Assembly (NCBI GenBank): GCA_024195265.1
Contig: JAJLRJ010000002.1
Coordinates: 1,330,888-1,394,887, forward strand
From: Dendrophyllia cribrosa
Lineage: Eukaryota > Cnidaria > Anthozoa > Scleractinia > Dendrophylliidae
Direction: 5' to 3'
Length of the DNA stretch: 64,000 nt
The notes below the pieces were generated by a model. It made no database searches, was not told where the DNA came from, and worked only from the letters and a program-made list of their open reading frames with translations. The first letter of the stretch is position 1. Each line of letters begins with the position of its first letter. Shown here piece after piece: positions 11,508 to 23,200 of the stretch. The translations under genes were made by a program, and so were the position numbers.

Positions 11508-11603
11508 TTGTGCAAGACTCGTTGGATACAATGATATAAATGTTCTATTGTTACTGATGTCAACAAATGTATTCCATAGTCTATATATTATCACAAGAAT
11601 ATC

Positions 11604-11860
11604 CCTAATTGCAATAACGTTGTCAAAAATATCAAAATGTAAAAAGGCCAATAAAAATTAATTAGGCATACAAAGAAACGCCCAAAGAAACGGCCTCAAA
11701 AATGCCACAGAATGCAGTAAATCACGTTCTCTTAATTGCATGATTAATGTACAGCTATAAACGTATGCGTTCCCTGTCAATGCTGCAAGTCTATGATGAT
11801 CAAGCTAATTAATTCCTATCTGGCTTTTTTCATTTTTCTGACAACGTTATTGCAATTAGG
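11604..11860. mobile_element. MITE
   Basis: The left end CCTAATTGCAATAACGTTGTC recurs inverted at the right end (11840-11860). Weaker complementarity extends ~55 bp inward on each side. No ORF is present and no clear duplication was identified. Confidence 0.65.
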
Positions 11861-12224
11861 TGTATATCACTGGTATTTGCCGCAGTATTCCCTGTAGGCA
11901 ACTTTGCTGTTCAATGTGAGTAGAGTTGATTCTGAAAATATGTATTTAAGGGTTATAGGCACTTTAAGCTATAACTTTAGCAAAAAACTGATTAGCCGCG
12001 AATAAAAAAACATTGACAATTTTCTCGAGTAAGCTTTGGTACTTAGCTTTTAGGCTGTAAGTTGTAAAAACTCGAGTAACTCGGCAAATTCGTTTAACTC
12101 TAACAATTTAATCCAGCATTGACAAGAGAGTACCTTTCTTCGTAAGAAAACATAAAGCTGCAAAATAACTTGAACCGGCTTTCATCGGCAAATTGTATCA
12201 TATATATATAAAGACTTAAGTTAA

Positions 12225-12775
12225 CTTAAAGTGTATATGACAGTTATTTTTTTTATTTGCTTGATGGAATCTACATGGCGTTCTGATAAGAAAATCGAGA
12301 AGAGTTTTTTTCGATATCGATTTTCTTTTCCGTATTTTAGCCGTCTAAAACGTGGAATTTCACTTTCGGTTGGTTCCAAAACCGCGCAAGAAGAAAGACT
12401 GGAAATAGTCCGCTGTGACGTCAATACAGGAATGCCGGTGTCGCGGTTTCTCGGTTCCTCACATGTTTTGGTGCGCCTTGAGGAAAAAAACATGGTTCTA
12501 TTGAGGTGTGTTGTCTATGGTTGTGGCAACACGCACCCAAAAGCGGAGTAATTGAAAAACCGCGACACTGGCATTCTTGTATTGACGTCACAGCGGACAA
12601 TTTCCAGTCTTTCTTCTTGCGCGGTTTTGTAACCCACCGGAAGCGAAATTTCACATTTTTAGACGGCTAAATCACGGACAAGAAAAATTGATATCGATTT
12701 TTTCGACTTTCTTATCAGAACGCCATGTAGATTCCAACAAGCAAATAAAAAAATATCTGTCATATACACTTTAAG
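12225..12775. mobile_element. Non-autonomous TIR element with THAP start
   Basis: Long inverted ends (CTTAAAGTGTATATGACAG at 12225, its complement ending at 12775) continue with similarity for ~200 bp on both sides. This includes the ATCGATTTTC and GACGTCA segments. The central single-copy part encodes VVYGCGNT near 12510-12540, which resembles the first C-x(2-4)-C of a THAP zinc finger. The rest of the domain is missing. It looks like an internally deleted relative of a P-element/THAP-type transposon. Confidence 0.65.
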
Positions 12776-12784
12776 CTCAGTTTG

Positions 12785-13140
12785 ATCAAGTTCTTGTCTA
12801 GTTTTAAACATAAGTTCAGAGTTATCGTTTGTGGCAGTGGCTCTAATAAGAACAAAGTTAAAGCTACAGAATTACGCTTAAAAAATCGGTACATAATTTT
12901 CGGCAATTTACTCACTTTTCGTTTTTTACGTTTATTGGGTTTGTGTATGTACAACAATTGTTGTCTTTAATTGTGATCAAGAACAAAGAAAATCCTACCA
13001 ATTCGTCAATTTTTATAAAAATAATAAGAATGCGCGCAACATAAACGTCTTAGTTACCGTAAAAACCTCTTTATTTTCGTGACGTCATCAAAATAAACAA
13101 ACGCGCCATTTTCGTGCCCATGTTTCGCGCGCCAAAACCT
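12785..13140 (-). repeat. Inverted relative of 7635-8223 element
   Basis: Read on the minus strand, this matches the interior of the 7635-8223 element, including the KKRKVSKLPKIMYRFF-like frame, the GTAGGATTTTCTTTG part and the GACGTCAC block. It is an independent copy, because receptor exons lie between the two. Confidence 0.65.
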
Positions 13141-13145
13141 TATTA

Positions 13146-13297
13146 GAATCGTTTTTCTCCGTCCGTACCGTAAGTTGTCTAAGTTATCCTCGTTTTTTTC
13201 CCTCGATTTATGGCCCGCGCGTTTGGGTCATATAAAATCGAGGGAAAAAAAACTCGGTCCGTAACTTACGGCACCGACCGAGAAAAACGAGGCTCCA
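13146..13297. repeat. Imperfect palindrome
   Basis: TTTTTTCCCTCGATTTTAT-like arms (13190-13211 and 13229-13251) flank a short loop. Outer arms CCGTAAGTT and AACTTACGG extend the fold. It is probably a small MITE. Confidence 0.55.
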
Positions 13298-14059
13298 GTA
13301 ATAAGAGATAATATATATAGATAGGCAGAGCCTAACAGCGTAGCACTATGAACAGGCTTAACTAAGGCGAAACTTAACTAAGGTGAAAGGTCGGAAGCAC
13401 AAGAATTAAGATTGACGACCGGGCTATTTTTCAATTTTAGCAATTGTCAAAAAACAGTATTACCCGACCGTCTGCACAGTACATTTAGACCGTACAAAAG
13501 TTCACAAAAACAACTTTTCTCTGTCTAGAATATTAAAACGGGTACGACTGACTTCCGAATAAAATACAGTTTTTGTTTGTCAAAAATTGCCCGAGAAACT
13601 GATTTGGAAATCCAAATTGCAAAAATACACAAACATATTTGCATAAGGCGACGCGAGTGAAGACAGAAAATCTAAGTCTTGTTTTGTTTACATATTAAAA
13701 ATAACTTTTCAATCTATGTAATGAATGAACAAGCACATAAAAATGGACAACACAATCTTCTTTCGAAAAATTTTATTCAAACCTTCATAAGTTTATATTT
13801 AAAAGTAAACCACGTTCCATTTATAGCGCATCAAGGCAGAGCTGTCCTCGATGAAATTCAAGATAACAACACGACTTAATTTGAGCACGTTTCATAAACA
13901 GGTCTCCAAAACTAAAGATAACACAAAGAAAAAGTCAATCAAAAATTGATATCAACATAAATTCCCATCGAAAAATGTGATTTATTTTACCTTTAAAGCA
14001 CTGGACTGCTTGGAAATTCGTTAAAACTCCGCATCTTCGGTTCTGAAATCCGTAATAAA

Positions 14060-14175
14060 AACAAGGCATCTCCCAGCATTTCGCTAGCCATGACCATGAA
14101 AAATGACGGGCTAGGTTCTATGAGTATGGGGCTGCGCAGCCGGGCCTTGGGCCCGGCGAATGCTCCGCTATGAAT
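14060..14175 (+). repeat. Dispersed repeat, copy near 14.1 kb
   Basis: The block CATGAAAAATGACGGGC to ATGAGTATGGGGCT recurs inverted near 63795-63835. Both copies are followed by GC-rich DNA containing CGGGCC/GGGCCC. It is probably one end of a transposon family. The surrounding 13.3-15.0 kb holds no recognisable gene. Confidence 0.5.
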
Positions 14176-14639
14176 GTAACACAGATTAGTGGCTCTATTC
14201 ACAGGCCAGACAAACCATTTCTATAAATTCTTACGAATTCAGAATGGCCATGCAGTAATTGCTTACTGTTCGATTGGACCTTGCGTTTGGGAAGCCTTGA
14301 AGAGTAAATCATGAACTGATTGAATGAATCAGATGGCTATTTACAGCAGAGGAAGTTGTTCGATGATGACCATCATCGAGATCAGTCTCGCGAAACAAAA
14401 AAAAAAGGACCTATAAAAATCTGTGGGTACAATGACAAGTAGTGTATATCCGTAGTAAGTGAATAGAGAGCGCTTTTTCTCTCGACAAAATAAATACCCA
14501 ACTTATGTATTAAAAACTTCTGGCACAGATTTTTCGCAACACGGAACTCCCGGCCGCAAATAACATAAGCTTATACCGTAAAATTCCGAAAGTAACGACC
14601 CCCCGAAAGTAAGGTCAAAACTAATGCGCGGGTTTTGGG

Positions 14640-14690
14640 GCGCGAGCGCGAGCAACGAGCGCGAGCAACGAGCGCGAGCCACGCTTGAGC
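14640..14690 (+). repeat. Short GCGCGAGCAAC-type tandem repeat
   Basis: Three to four imperfect copies of an ~11-bp GC-rich unit lie within a wider segment containing CCGAAAGTAACGACC. A weaker relative of that wider segment is found near 27390-27480. Confidence 0.6.
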
Positions 14691-15029
14691 ACCCCCAAAA
14701 GCGCCAGTTGTGCAGGCTACGTCAAAACTTTGTGCTTGCTAATAAATCCCGAGAGTAACGAGCCCCTGAAATTATATACACAACACAATGTAGTGGCAGT
14801 AACAGAAACTGGACCGACGAATTTCGTCTGACTTTTCAACAACAATTATTGTTGAGAATTTCTGTCTTATTTTTCATTCGGATAAAGAGTTCGTATCAGC
14901 TTGCTTTTGTTCCCCGAAAGAAGCGAGCCCCTAAGACTGATAATTACGGCGGTATATATAACAACGTCTTGCCGCTATGATTTTTTCGGTAAATAATCCT
15001 TTATTTAGAGAGTTTTGTATTCACGATTT

Positions 15030-15606
15030 GGCTATTTTTGGTTTTCACTTACGTCATATCAAAATTCAGAAGCATTAAAAAATAGATTTTGAATCCAAAA
15101 TGTTTATGGAATTGTAGAAAGTTTAAAACTACACATCTTGGCTAAATTGTGAAGCGCAAAAGCATTTCGTTCAAGAGTTATAGGCGAACGAGTATTAGAC
15201 ATTTTTAGTAAGAAATGTATGGAGCGGCCATCTTTGTGCCCCACTCAGGGGCACAAAGATGGCGGCCAAAAATTCAAAGTCTTAATTACACCAAAAATCT
15301 CATCCAAAAATATTGTATTTGCTATAAGCTCTATTAACTCGGCTTATAAGCACTTATAATGCAAACAATAACTTTCAGCTGATTCAATTTTGTTTATTTT
15401 CGCGGCTTATCTGAAATAGCGTGACGAGTTGCGTGACACACTTAAAACCTTTGTAAATCGGAAGCAAAACATCGTTAAAACCTGAAACTTTTTGTGAAAG
15501 ATTATAACACTGGTATCCACACACCATGTTAGAAACAGCTTTGTAGGACGTATACTTTAGATTTTTTAATTTTTATGACGTCATGTGAAAACCAAGAATA
15601 GGAGCC
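15030..15606. mobile_element. Non-autonomous TIR element with internal hairpin
   Basis: The left end GGCTATTTTTGGTTTTCAC (then TACGTCAT) corresponds to the right end TGACGTCATGTGAAAACCAA (then GAATAGGAGCC) read inverted. Inside, 15227-15268 is a near-perfect palindrome (GGCCATCTTTGTGCCC around a short centre). No ORF is present. Confidence 0.6.
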
Positions 15607-15939
15607 TTTGATTTTAATAAGTGACACTATCCCATGTATTCACTCACGTCCACTTCCCCGACGATTTGTGCCATTCCAATGTTTTATAATCCCGTGTAAA
15701 AATACACTTTAAAAGAGTCCTGAAACAAATTTATTTGTTGTATATGTACATTTACAAAACTACAGAGAAATAAAAGTCAAATTTCACTGACTGGAAATTC
15801 CTAGAGCGGTTCTAACATCTAATAGCATGCGAGTAGTTATTGTTCCTAATTCTTTTTATTTAGTGAGACAAGATACACACGGTTACGAGATTGCCAAGGA
15901 TCGTTACAATCGATCACTGGCTCAACCCTTTCACATGGA

Positions 15940-16110
15940 GACATGTAGTGAAGTTCTAACTTTTGAGTCTGTCAACGAAATCCTGTGGTATGACCATTAA
16001 AATGAAACCTATTCAGCAGTACTTTTGCATGGTACCATTTCTTTTTTAATAATTTACAAAATGAAATTTGGGATTATATATGGATTTTTATCTTTGGCAC
16101 TCTTTTGAGT
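15940..16110 (+). repeat. Dispersed copy of the 105-bp array family
   Basis: It contains AGTTCTAACTTTTGAGTCTG and TATGACCATTAAAATGAAAC. These are the reverse complement of the tandem unit at 17690-18900. Confidence 0.65.
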
Positions 16111-16182
16111 TAAAGGGTTTGATCTCTGCGATTACACGAGCGCTGGCAGTCACTGGCAGCGGTCGCACTGGAGAGTTAATAC

Positions 16183-16327
16183 TGATGTTTATGTTGTAGT
16201 TAATTTTTTATCTCAGGTAATTTTTATTTTTCCATTGTTTTTGGGTATGGTAATATATGCTAATGAATTTGAAACAAAGGAAAAAACAAAAATTACCTGA
16301 AATAAAAAATTAACTACAACATTTACA
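16183..16327. mobile_element. Hairpin MITE
   Basis: ATGTTGTAGTTAATTTTTTA and its complement bracket a further paired segment (CAGGTAATTTTTATTTTTCC). The whole unit would fold into one long hairpin. Confidence 0.7.
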
Positions 16328-16968
16328 TCAGATTGCAGTGTTTAGAATCCTTTGTTATAAAAATAATTAACACTTCAACACGAGCAATAAAACAAGAGAA
16401 TTTGATGTTAACACCAGTGTTAACTTTTTAATGCGATCGCAGCTCGCAGAAGTTTTGGTCAACGATTTGGCGATCATTTGAAAACCAGCTAGCGGAGGAT
16501 ATCAAGAAAGAAGTGACCAGTGTTGAGCTTATAACAGGTACATTGAAGTGAAGATTGAGACAAACAAACTGAAATTGTCAACATTGATTTTAGCAAGCGA
16601 CTTTGTCCACAGAAGTTCATAAAAATGTCGTTTCCACCGAGGTCCTTTGCATTTGACTTTTGTTGTTCGCATAGCATAACAACCGCAAGACACCATTCAC
16701 CAGACGTATCTGCTTATTCCTAAATTTCGACTGATGAAAACTGAACAATTCCATTCCAAATAAACAAAGCAAAATGAAAACGTTCTAATTCCCAGTCAAA
16801 CGTAAGTCATGGAATGCGCTGCAGACGAAACTATCTGTGACCAATCGAATGACAGCTCCTGAACTTTACTATCACGTGTTTGCCCTTCAAATAAATATTT
16901 TACAGTTGTAATCTCAAACATCTTCTCAGGAGTGACAGAGTGTCAAACAGTAAAGCCACACAAGTGAA

Positions 16969-17220
16969 CTACTTTCTTCGTTTGCTTGGTCTTTGGAAGG
17001 TTTGTTTGCTTCCACCGGCGCGCACAGTATGGAACTTTATAGCTAGAGTGTTCTCCTGCGTCCAGGCTGAATCCATCTAAAAGAAGAACACAAATATAAT
17101 TTGTATTAAATTTCAGGGTTCTCGTGGTCTCCTTTCTTTTTCTTGACTTCGTTGCGAGTACGGGATCAAAAATTGCAGTTACAATACGCTGGGATTAGAA
17201 CATAAGCGTGAATTTGGTTG

Positions 17221-17251
<31 letters not shown>

Positions 17252-20200
17252 AGGAATGACCGCAATCTACTTCAGGATACATTGTAGGTCGAAAAAGAAA
17301 GCAAGACACCTTTTTACGGTAATGTTCACAAAATGACAATTACGTTTTTTTTTGTTCGCGCAAGAAGAATGGCAAGCAGGTAAAATGATATCTTCACTGA
17401 CAGCTTCGCCGCGCTCGTCTTTACAACCTGCCAGATTCGCAGGCTAACCTTTATATTTGAGATTCTAATAGCCCCTCTGGATACCAGACACGTTTCTGAT
17501 TTACAGTGAAGCTATAAAATTTACTGTTGTAAAGAAGGTTTTTAAACTCAATACAAGTGCACCTGAGCCTTGCCACAACTCGCATACCTGTGTTGTGTCT
17601 TGATCCACCAGATGAGTGTATTTCGTTCTGCCTGATCGACCGAAGTTTTTGACCTGAAAGAGAAAAGGAATTGCAGTAGACCTTTCAAAAATATTGCAAA
17701 TTAACAGCATGACAGGAAAATACTGCTCAATAGCTTTCACTTGAATGGTCACACTAAGGATTTTATTAACAAACTTAAAAGTTAGAACCATCTTGTACAG
17801 CACAATAAACAGCACCACAGGAAAGTACTGATCAATAACCTACATTTGAATGGTCACACTTTAGGATTTTATCCAACTCAAAAGTTTGAACCGCGTTGTA
17901 CAGAACAATAAACAGAACCACAGGAAAGTACTGCTCAATAACCTATATTTGAATGACCACACTTAGGATTTTATTAACAAACTTAAAAGTTAGAACCACC
18001 TTGTACATCACAATAAACAGTACCACAGGAAAGTACTGATCAATAACCTACATTTGAATGGTCAAACTTTAGGATTTCATTCACAGACTCAAAAGTTAGA
18101 ATCACCTTGTACGGCATAATAAACAGTACCACAGGAAAGTACTGCTCAATAGCATTCATTTGAATGGTCACACTTTAGGATTTTATTAACAAACTCAAAA
18201 GTTAGAACCACCTTGTACAGCACAATAAACAGAACCACAGGAAAGTACTGCTCAATAACCTACATTTGAATGGTCAAACTTTAGGATTTCATCCACAGAC
18301 TCAAAAGTTAGAACCACCTTGTACGGCATAATAAACAGCACAACAGGAAAGTACTGCTCAATAGCTTTAATAAAATTACAATAACAAAAAAGCTCTCATT
18401 TAAATGGTCACACTTTAGGATTATATTAACAGACTTAACAGTTAGAACCACCTTGTACAGCATGATAAACAGTACCACAGGAAAGTACTGCTCAGTAGCT
18501 TTCATTTGAATGGTCACACTTTAGGATTTCATCCACAGACTAAAATGTTAGAACCACCTTGTACAGCATAATAAACAGTACCACAGGAAAGTACTGCTTA
18601 GTAGCATTCATTTGAATGGTCACACTTTAGGATTATATTAACAGACTTAACAGTTAAAACCACCTTGTACAGCATAATAAACAGCACCACAGGAAAGTAC
18701 TGCTCAATAGCATTCATTTGAATGGTCATACTTTAGGATTATATTAACAGACTTAACAGTTAAAACCACCTTGTACAGCATAATAAACAGCACCACAGGA
18801 AAGTACTGATACACCGACTCAAAAGTAAGAACCACCTTGTACAGCATAATATACAGCCAACGAAAAGTACTGCTGAATAGCTTTTATTTAAATGGTCGTA
18901 TTTTTAAAAAAAAATAGGATTTTATTTTAATTCAAAAGTTAGAACTACCAGACTACGACTTCTAAATCTTAGCCAATGTCTAGTCTTTTCACCACAATTG
19001 AACAACGAATACCAATTTGCATACCCTTTAGACTTGCACAGCTACCTTGCATTGAATGATAAACAGCACCACAGGATAAGCATCTTACATCTCATTGACG
19101 CGTTCGAAGAACGCAATCCTAATTTCGTGTTGGTTGTCCTGTGGTATATGTGCAGTAAAATTTGAGATTTTTTGGTAGACGGTCTTCCAAATGGCCGCCC
19201 CTATTGGTTTTTCCAGGGGCTCATTTCCGCTGGAAATTCCTTCGAACGCGTCTCTATAATCTGTGATTACTGCTAGTAATAATTATTAACACATGATCAG
19301 ACATACAGTCAGACTGTCAGGTCATGATCATAAAACGAATGAATGATACATTTTCATGATGTTAAACAGTTTCTCCCAACTAGTACCATACATAATATAT
19401 GGCGACCAGTAACGAGAACCTGGATGTTGCTATCAGGGCTTAAGTTGATCATAAGTGATTGAATACTGACCTGCATAACTTTGGGAATAATTTGTTTATC
19501 AAAGTGATCCTCCAGTGTGGGTTTAGCAAAGTCTCGTGTGAAAACATCTTCCTCTTTGTCCTTTAAAACAAAAATAACAATGTTAATTACAGTCCTTGAT
19601 TGTGATGTGACTCATCCTGCACAGACTGCAAAACAGTCGGGTTTTTCCCCTATACATGTACCTTGAGGAGGGATGTGCAAAGTGTCTCTCTCCAGTCTCA
19701 TGCTCCATATTCAGAATCTGTTTTGCAGTCTACAGTGCATCCTGCATGGCTAATAAACTTACCCAATAGAACAACAAAAAACCACAGCAAGCCAGGCATC
19801 CAATTAAAACTGTTTGTATACAACATGAAAAACCCACAGCAAGCCAGGCATCCAATTAAAACTGTTTGTATACAACATGAAAAACCCACAGCAAGCCAGG
19901 CATCCAATTAAAACTGTTTGTATACAACATGAAAAACCCACAGCAAGCCAGGCATCCAATTAAAACTGTTTGTATACAACATGAAAAAACCACAGCAAGC
20001 CAGGCATCCAATTAAAACTGTTTGTATACAACATGAAAAACCCACAGCAAGCCAGGCATCCAATTAAAACTGTTTGTATACAACATGAAAAACCCACAGC
20101 AAGCCAGGCATCCAATTAAAACTGTTTGTATACAACATGAAAAAACCACAGCAAGCCAGGCATCCAATTAAAACTGTTTGTATACAACATGAAAAAACCA

Positions 20201-23200
20201 CAGCAAGCCAGGCATCCAATTAAAACTGTTTGTATACAACATGAAAAAACCACAGCAAGCCAGGCATCCAATTAAAACTGTTTGTATACAACATGAAAAA
20301 CCCACAGCAAGCCAGGCATCCAATTAAAACTGTTTGTATACAACATGAAAAACCCACAGCAAGCCAGGCATCCAATTAAAACTGTTTGTATACAACATGA
20401 AAAACCCACAGCAAGCCAGGTATCCAATTAAAACTGTTTGTATACAACATGAAAAACCCACAGCAAGCCAGGCATCCAATTAAAACTGTTTGTATACAAC
20501 ATGAAAAACCCACAGCAAGCCAGGCATCCAATTAAAACTGTTTGTATACAACATGAAAAAACCACAGCAAGCCAGGCATCCAATTAAAACTGTTTGTATA
20601 CAACATGAAAAACCCACAGCAAGCCAGGCATCCAATTAAAACTGTTTGTATACAACATGAAAAACCCACAGCAAGCCAGGCATCCAATTAAAACTGTTTG
20701 TATACAACATGAAAAACCCACAGCAAGCCAGGCATCCAATTAAAACTGTTTGTATACAACATGAAAAACCCACAGCAAGCCAGGCATCCAATTAAAACTG
20801 TTTGTATACAACATGAAAAACCCACAGCAAGCCAGGCATCCAATTAAAACTGTTTGTATACAACATGAAAAACCCACAGCAAGCCAGGCATCCAATAGCA
20901 AAGCGCACAAATGACGTCAGTACTCATGTTTGTCTGAGTTTATAATTTATTCTAGTTTAGTCTTGCATTTCTGACAATAGAAATTCGTTATTAGGAATCC
21001 CCTGAGAGTCACTTTTGGTTTGTTTGTCTGAGTTTTAGTTCTATAAATAGTAATTGTGCGCTTCGCTATTAAAACTGTTTGTATACAACATGAAAAACCC
21101 ACAGCAAGCCAGGCATCCAATTAAAACTGTTTGTATACAACATGAAAAACCCACAGCAAGCCAGGCATCCAATTAAAACTGTTTGTATACAACATGAAAA
21201 ACCCACATCAAGCCAGGCATCCAATTAAAACTGTTTGTATACAACTTAAGCTTACCAAGAAAAAGACTCCACGGTGATAGTATTTTTGTAAGAATTTGTA
21301 TTTTCCTTTGGCCGCTTTGTTGGTGATTTGTTTAGGGTTATTCCTCACTTCATTTCTCCATTGGTCTTCTGTTAGATTGTGGAGACGTTCAGCCTCTTGC
21401 CTTTCTTTCTCCAGTCTAAATTTAAACAAACAAACAAATATATAAACATAAATTAATCAATGAGTAAATGGAGTCTATAAAGGAGAAACTCTGTATTAGT
21501 GAGAGGTATTTGTTAGTTAGAAATTCAACCGCTCTCCATAATAACAGGATGTCTGTAATAGTAAGGTGTCCATCTTAGAGAGGTGTCTGCCTTAGATAAG
21601 TGTCTGCCTTAGAGAGGTGTCTGTCTTAGATAAGTGTCTGTCTTAGATAAGTGTCTGCCTTAGAGAGGTGTCTGCCTTAGAGAAGTATCTGCCTATCAGG
21701 GGGGTGGGGTGTTGGTGGTCATGTATCTCCATTGGTAAAAATGGTTTTCTTGCCGGCTGAGCTTGCGAAAGAGGCAAGAAATGAACTTCTCACACACTGA
21801 ATGGGGGTCTGGTAGGAGTCGGGATATCAGGTGTCACACTTTGAGATATGCCATATGTGCAACAGCTTTCCCATCCTCCCAGCCCTTGACATAGGTATTT
21901 AGGGTCATTGAAGTTTTTTGGTTTTGTAAGAGCCAGTTTTCATACATACTCTGTAAGTGTTAGACGTTTTGCAATAAAGCAATAAAGTGCTGTTGCATTC
22001 TGTGGCAGACAGTGTGTGAGAACTGATTTTTGTTTTAGACTCCCTTATTCTATTAGGGAAATTTTGCAATGCCCCACCCCCCATATTATCTTACTGTTCT
22101 CTTTCTTCTCTGTCTCTCTTGATTCGCTTTAGTTCACGAACTTTCCATGATTCATACTAAGACAAGGAAAGGAAAAAATATCAAAATAATGTAGCATACC
22201 TAGGAGCAGACTATTGTCAATTAGAATGCAAGGTAATATAAAATACTGTTTGATAATTAAAGCAGTGTAATCAATAATATTGTGGTCGAGTAGTAAGTGT
22301 GTGGGACTTTTCATCAGAAACACAATGGGTGAAGTCCTGGAACTATTTGATTGGAAATTTTACCACACAAACCAGCCTGACTTGTTTCGTCAAATTAGAA
22401 TTTTATATGGTCTCTTTGTTGGTAGTGATACTCTGCTTTTCAGGCATGAAACGATTTTGGGACTTTTGTGAAATGCATGCCTGGTCTCTGCACCATGTCA
22501 TATCCAAAATGCGTATAAATAGGTACCTGTGAAAATAATGACAGGCAAACCTAACAAAATGTAGCAGATAGCCCTGTGATGGACTAGCATCCCATCCAGG
22601 GGGAGAAGTGATACTCCTAGTCACTTTTTAGTGTGATAGGCTAGCATCCTATCCAGTGGGGGTGGGGGGGGGGGGGGGGGGGGGGGGGGGTTTACTGGCC
22701 AATCAATTTAAAGGCGCATGTGCACAGGTTAAAATGTTTTATTCGCTTACTTGCCAATTTTATCGGTTAAAAAAACCACTCACATTTACTTCAATAATCA
22801 CATACTACATGTATAATTAGTTCAAATAAAGCGAAGGATGACCAAAATTCACAGAAAATTTCAACGAATTCCAACGATAAAGTCAACAATGAATAAAACC
22901 TTTGACCCGAAGGATTTATTCTACGCTCTGGTGGCTTTCATGGCACACATTGGTATGTATAATCATCCATTCAATCAGCGACATTTTCACAGGCAAATTT
23001 CCCGTCAGAGTTATTTACTCACTTCCGATTGGTCTAAATAATGAATTTAAATGGCTTACGCCATAGCTTGCACATGCGCCGAACCGTGAAACCCTCCCTT
23101 TAAGCATGGTTGTAATCCAGTACTAACTCTGAGTCCACTGAAACAGCTGCTGTAATCAAAAAGTGTGTTAACCAAGGTTATTTTCACCTCTGGCTTTTGA

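Noticed and set aside
7635..13140. A single large transposon bounded by the two inverted related repeats
   Set aside because: GABA-B receptor exons (8673-8853, 9299-9441) lie between them, and the left copy has its own complete TIR pair at 7635-8223.
17501..17818. Stand-alone 105-residue ORF
   Set aside because: It is MFAP1 exon 17588-17653 read through its splice sites into introns.
19663..19911. ORFs inside the 52-bp array
   Set aside because: They exist only because the repeat unit lacks stops in some frames. The sequence is intronic.
19771..21240. CRISPR-like array
   Set aside because: The 52-bp units are directly contiguous with no variable spacers, no cas genes are near, and the context is a eukaryotic intron.
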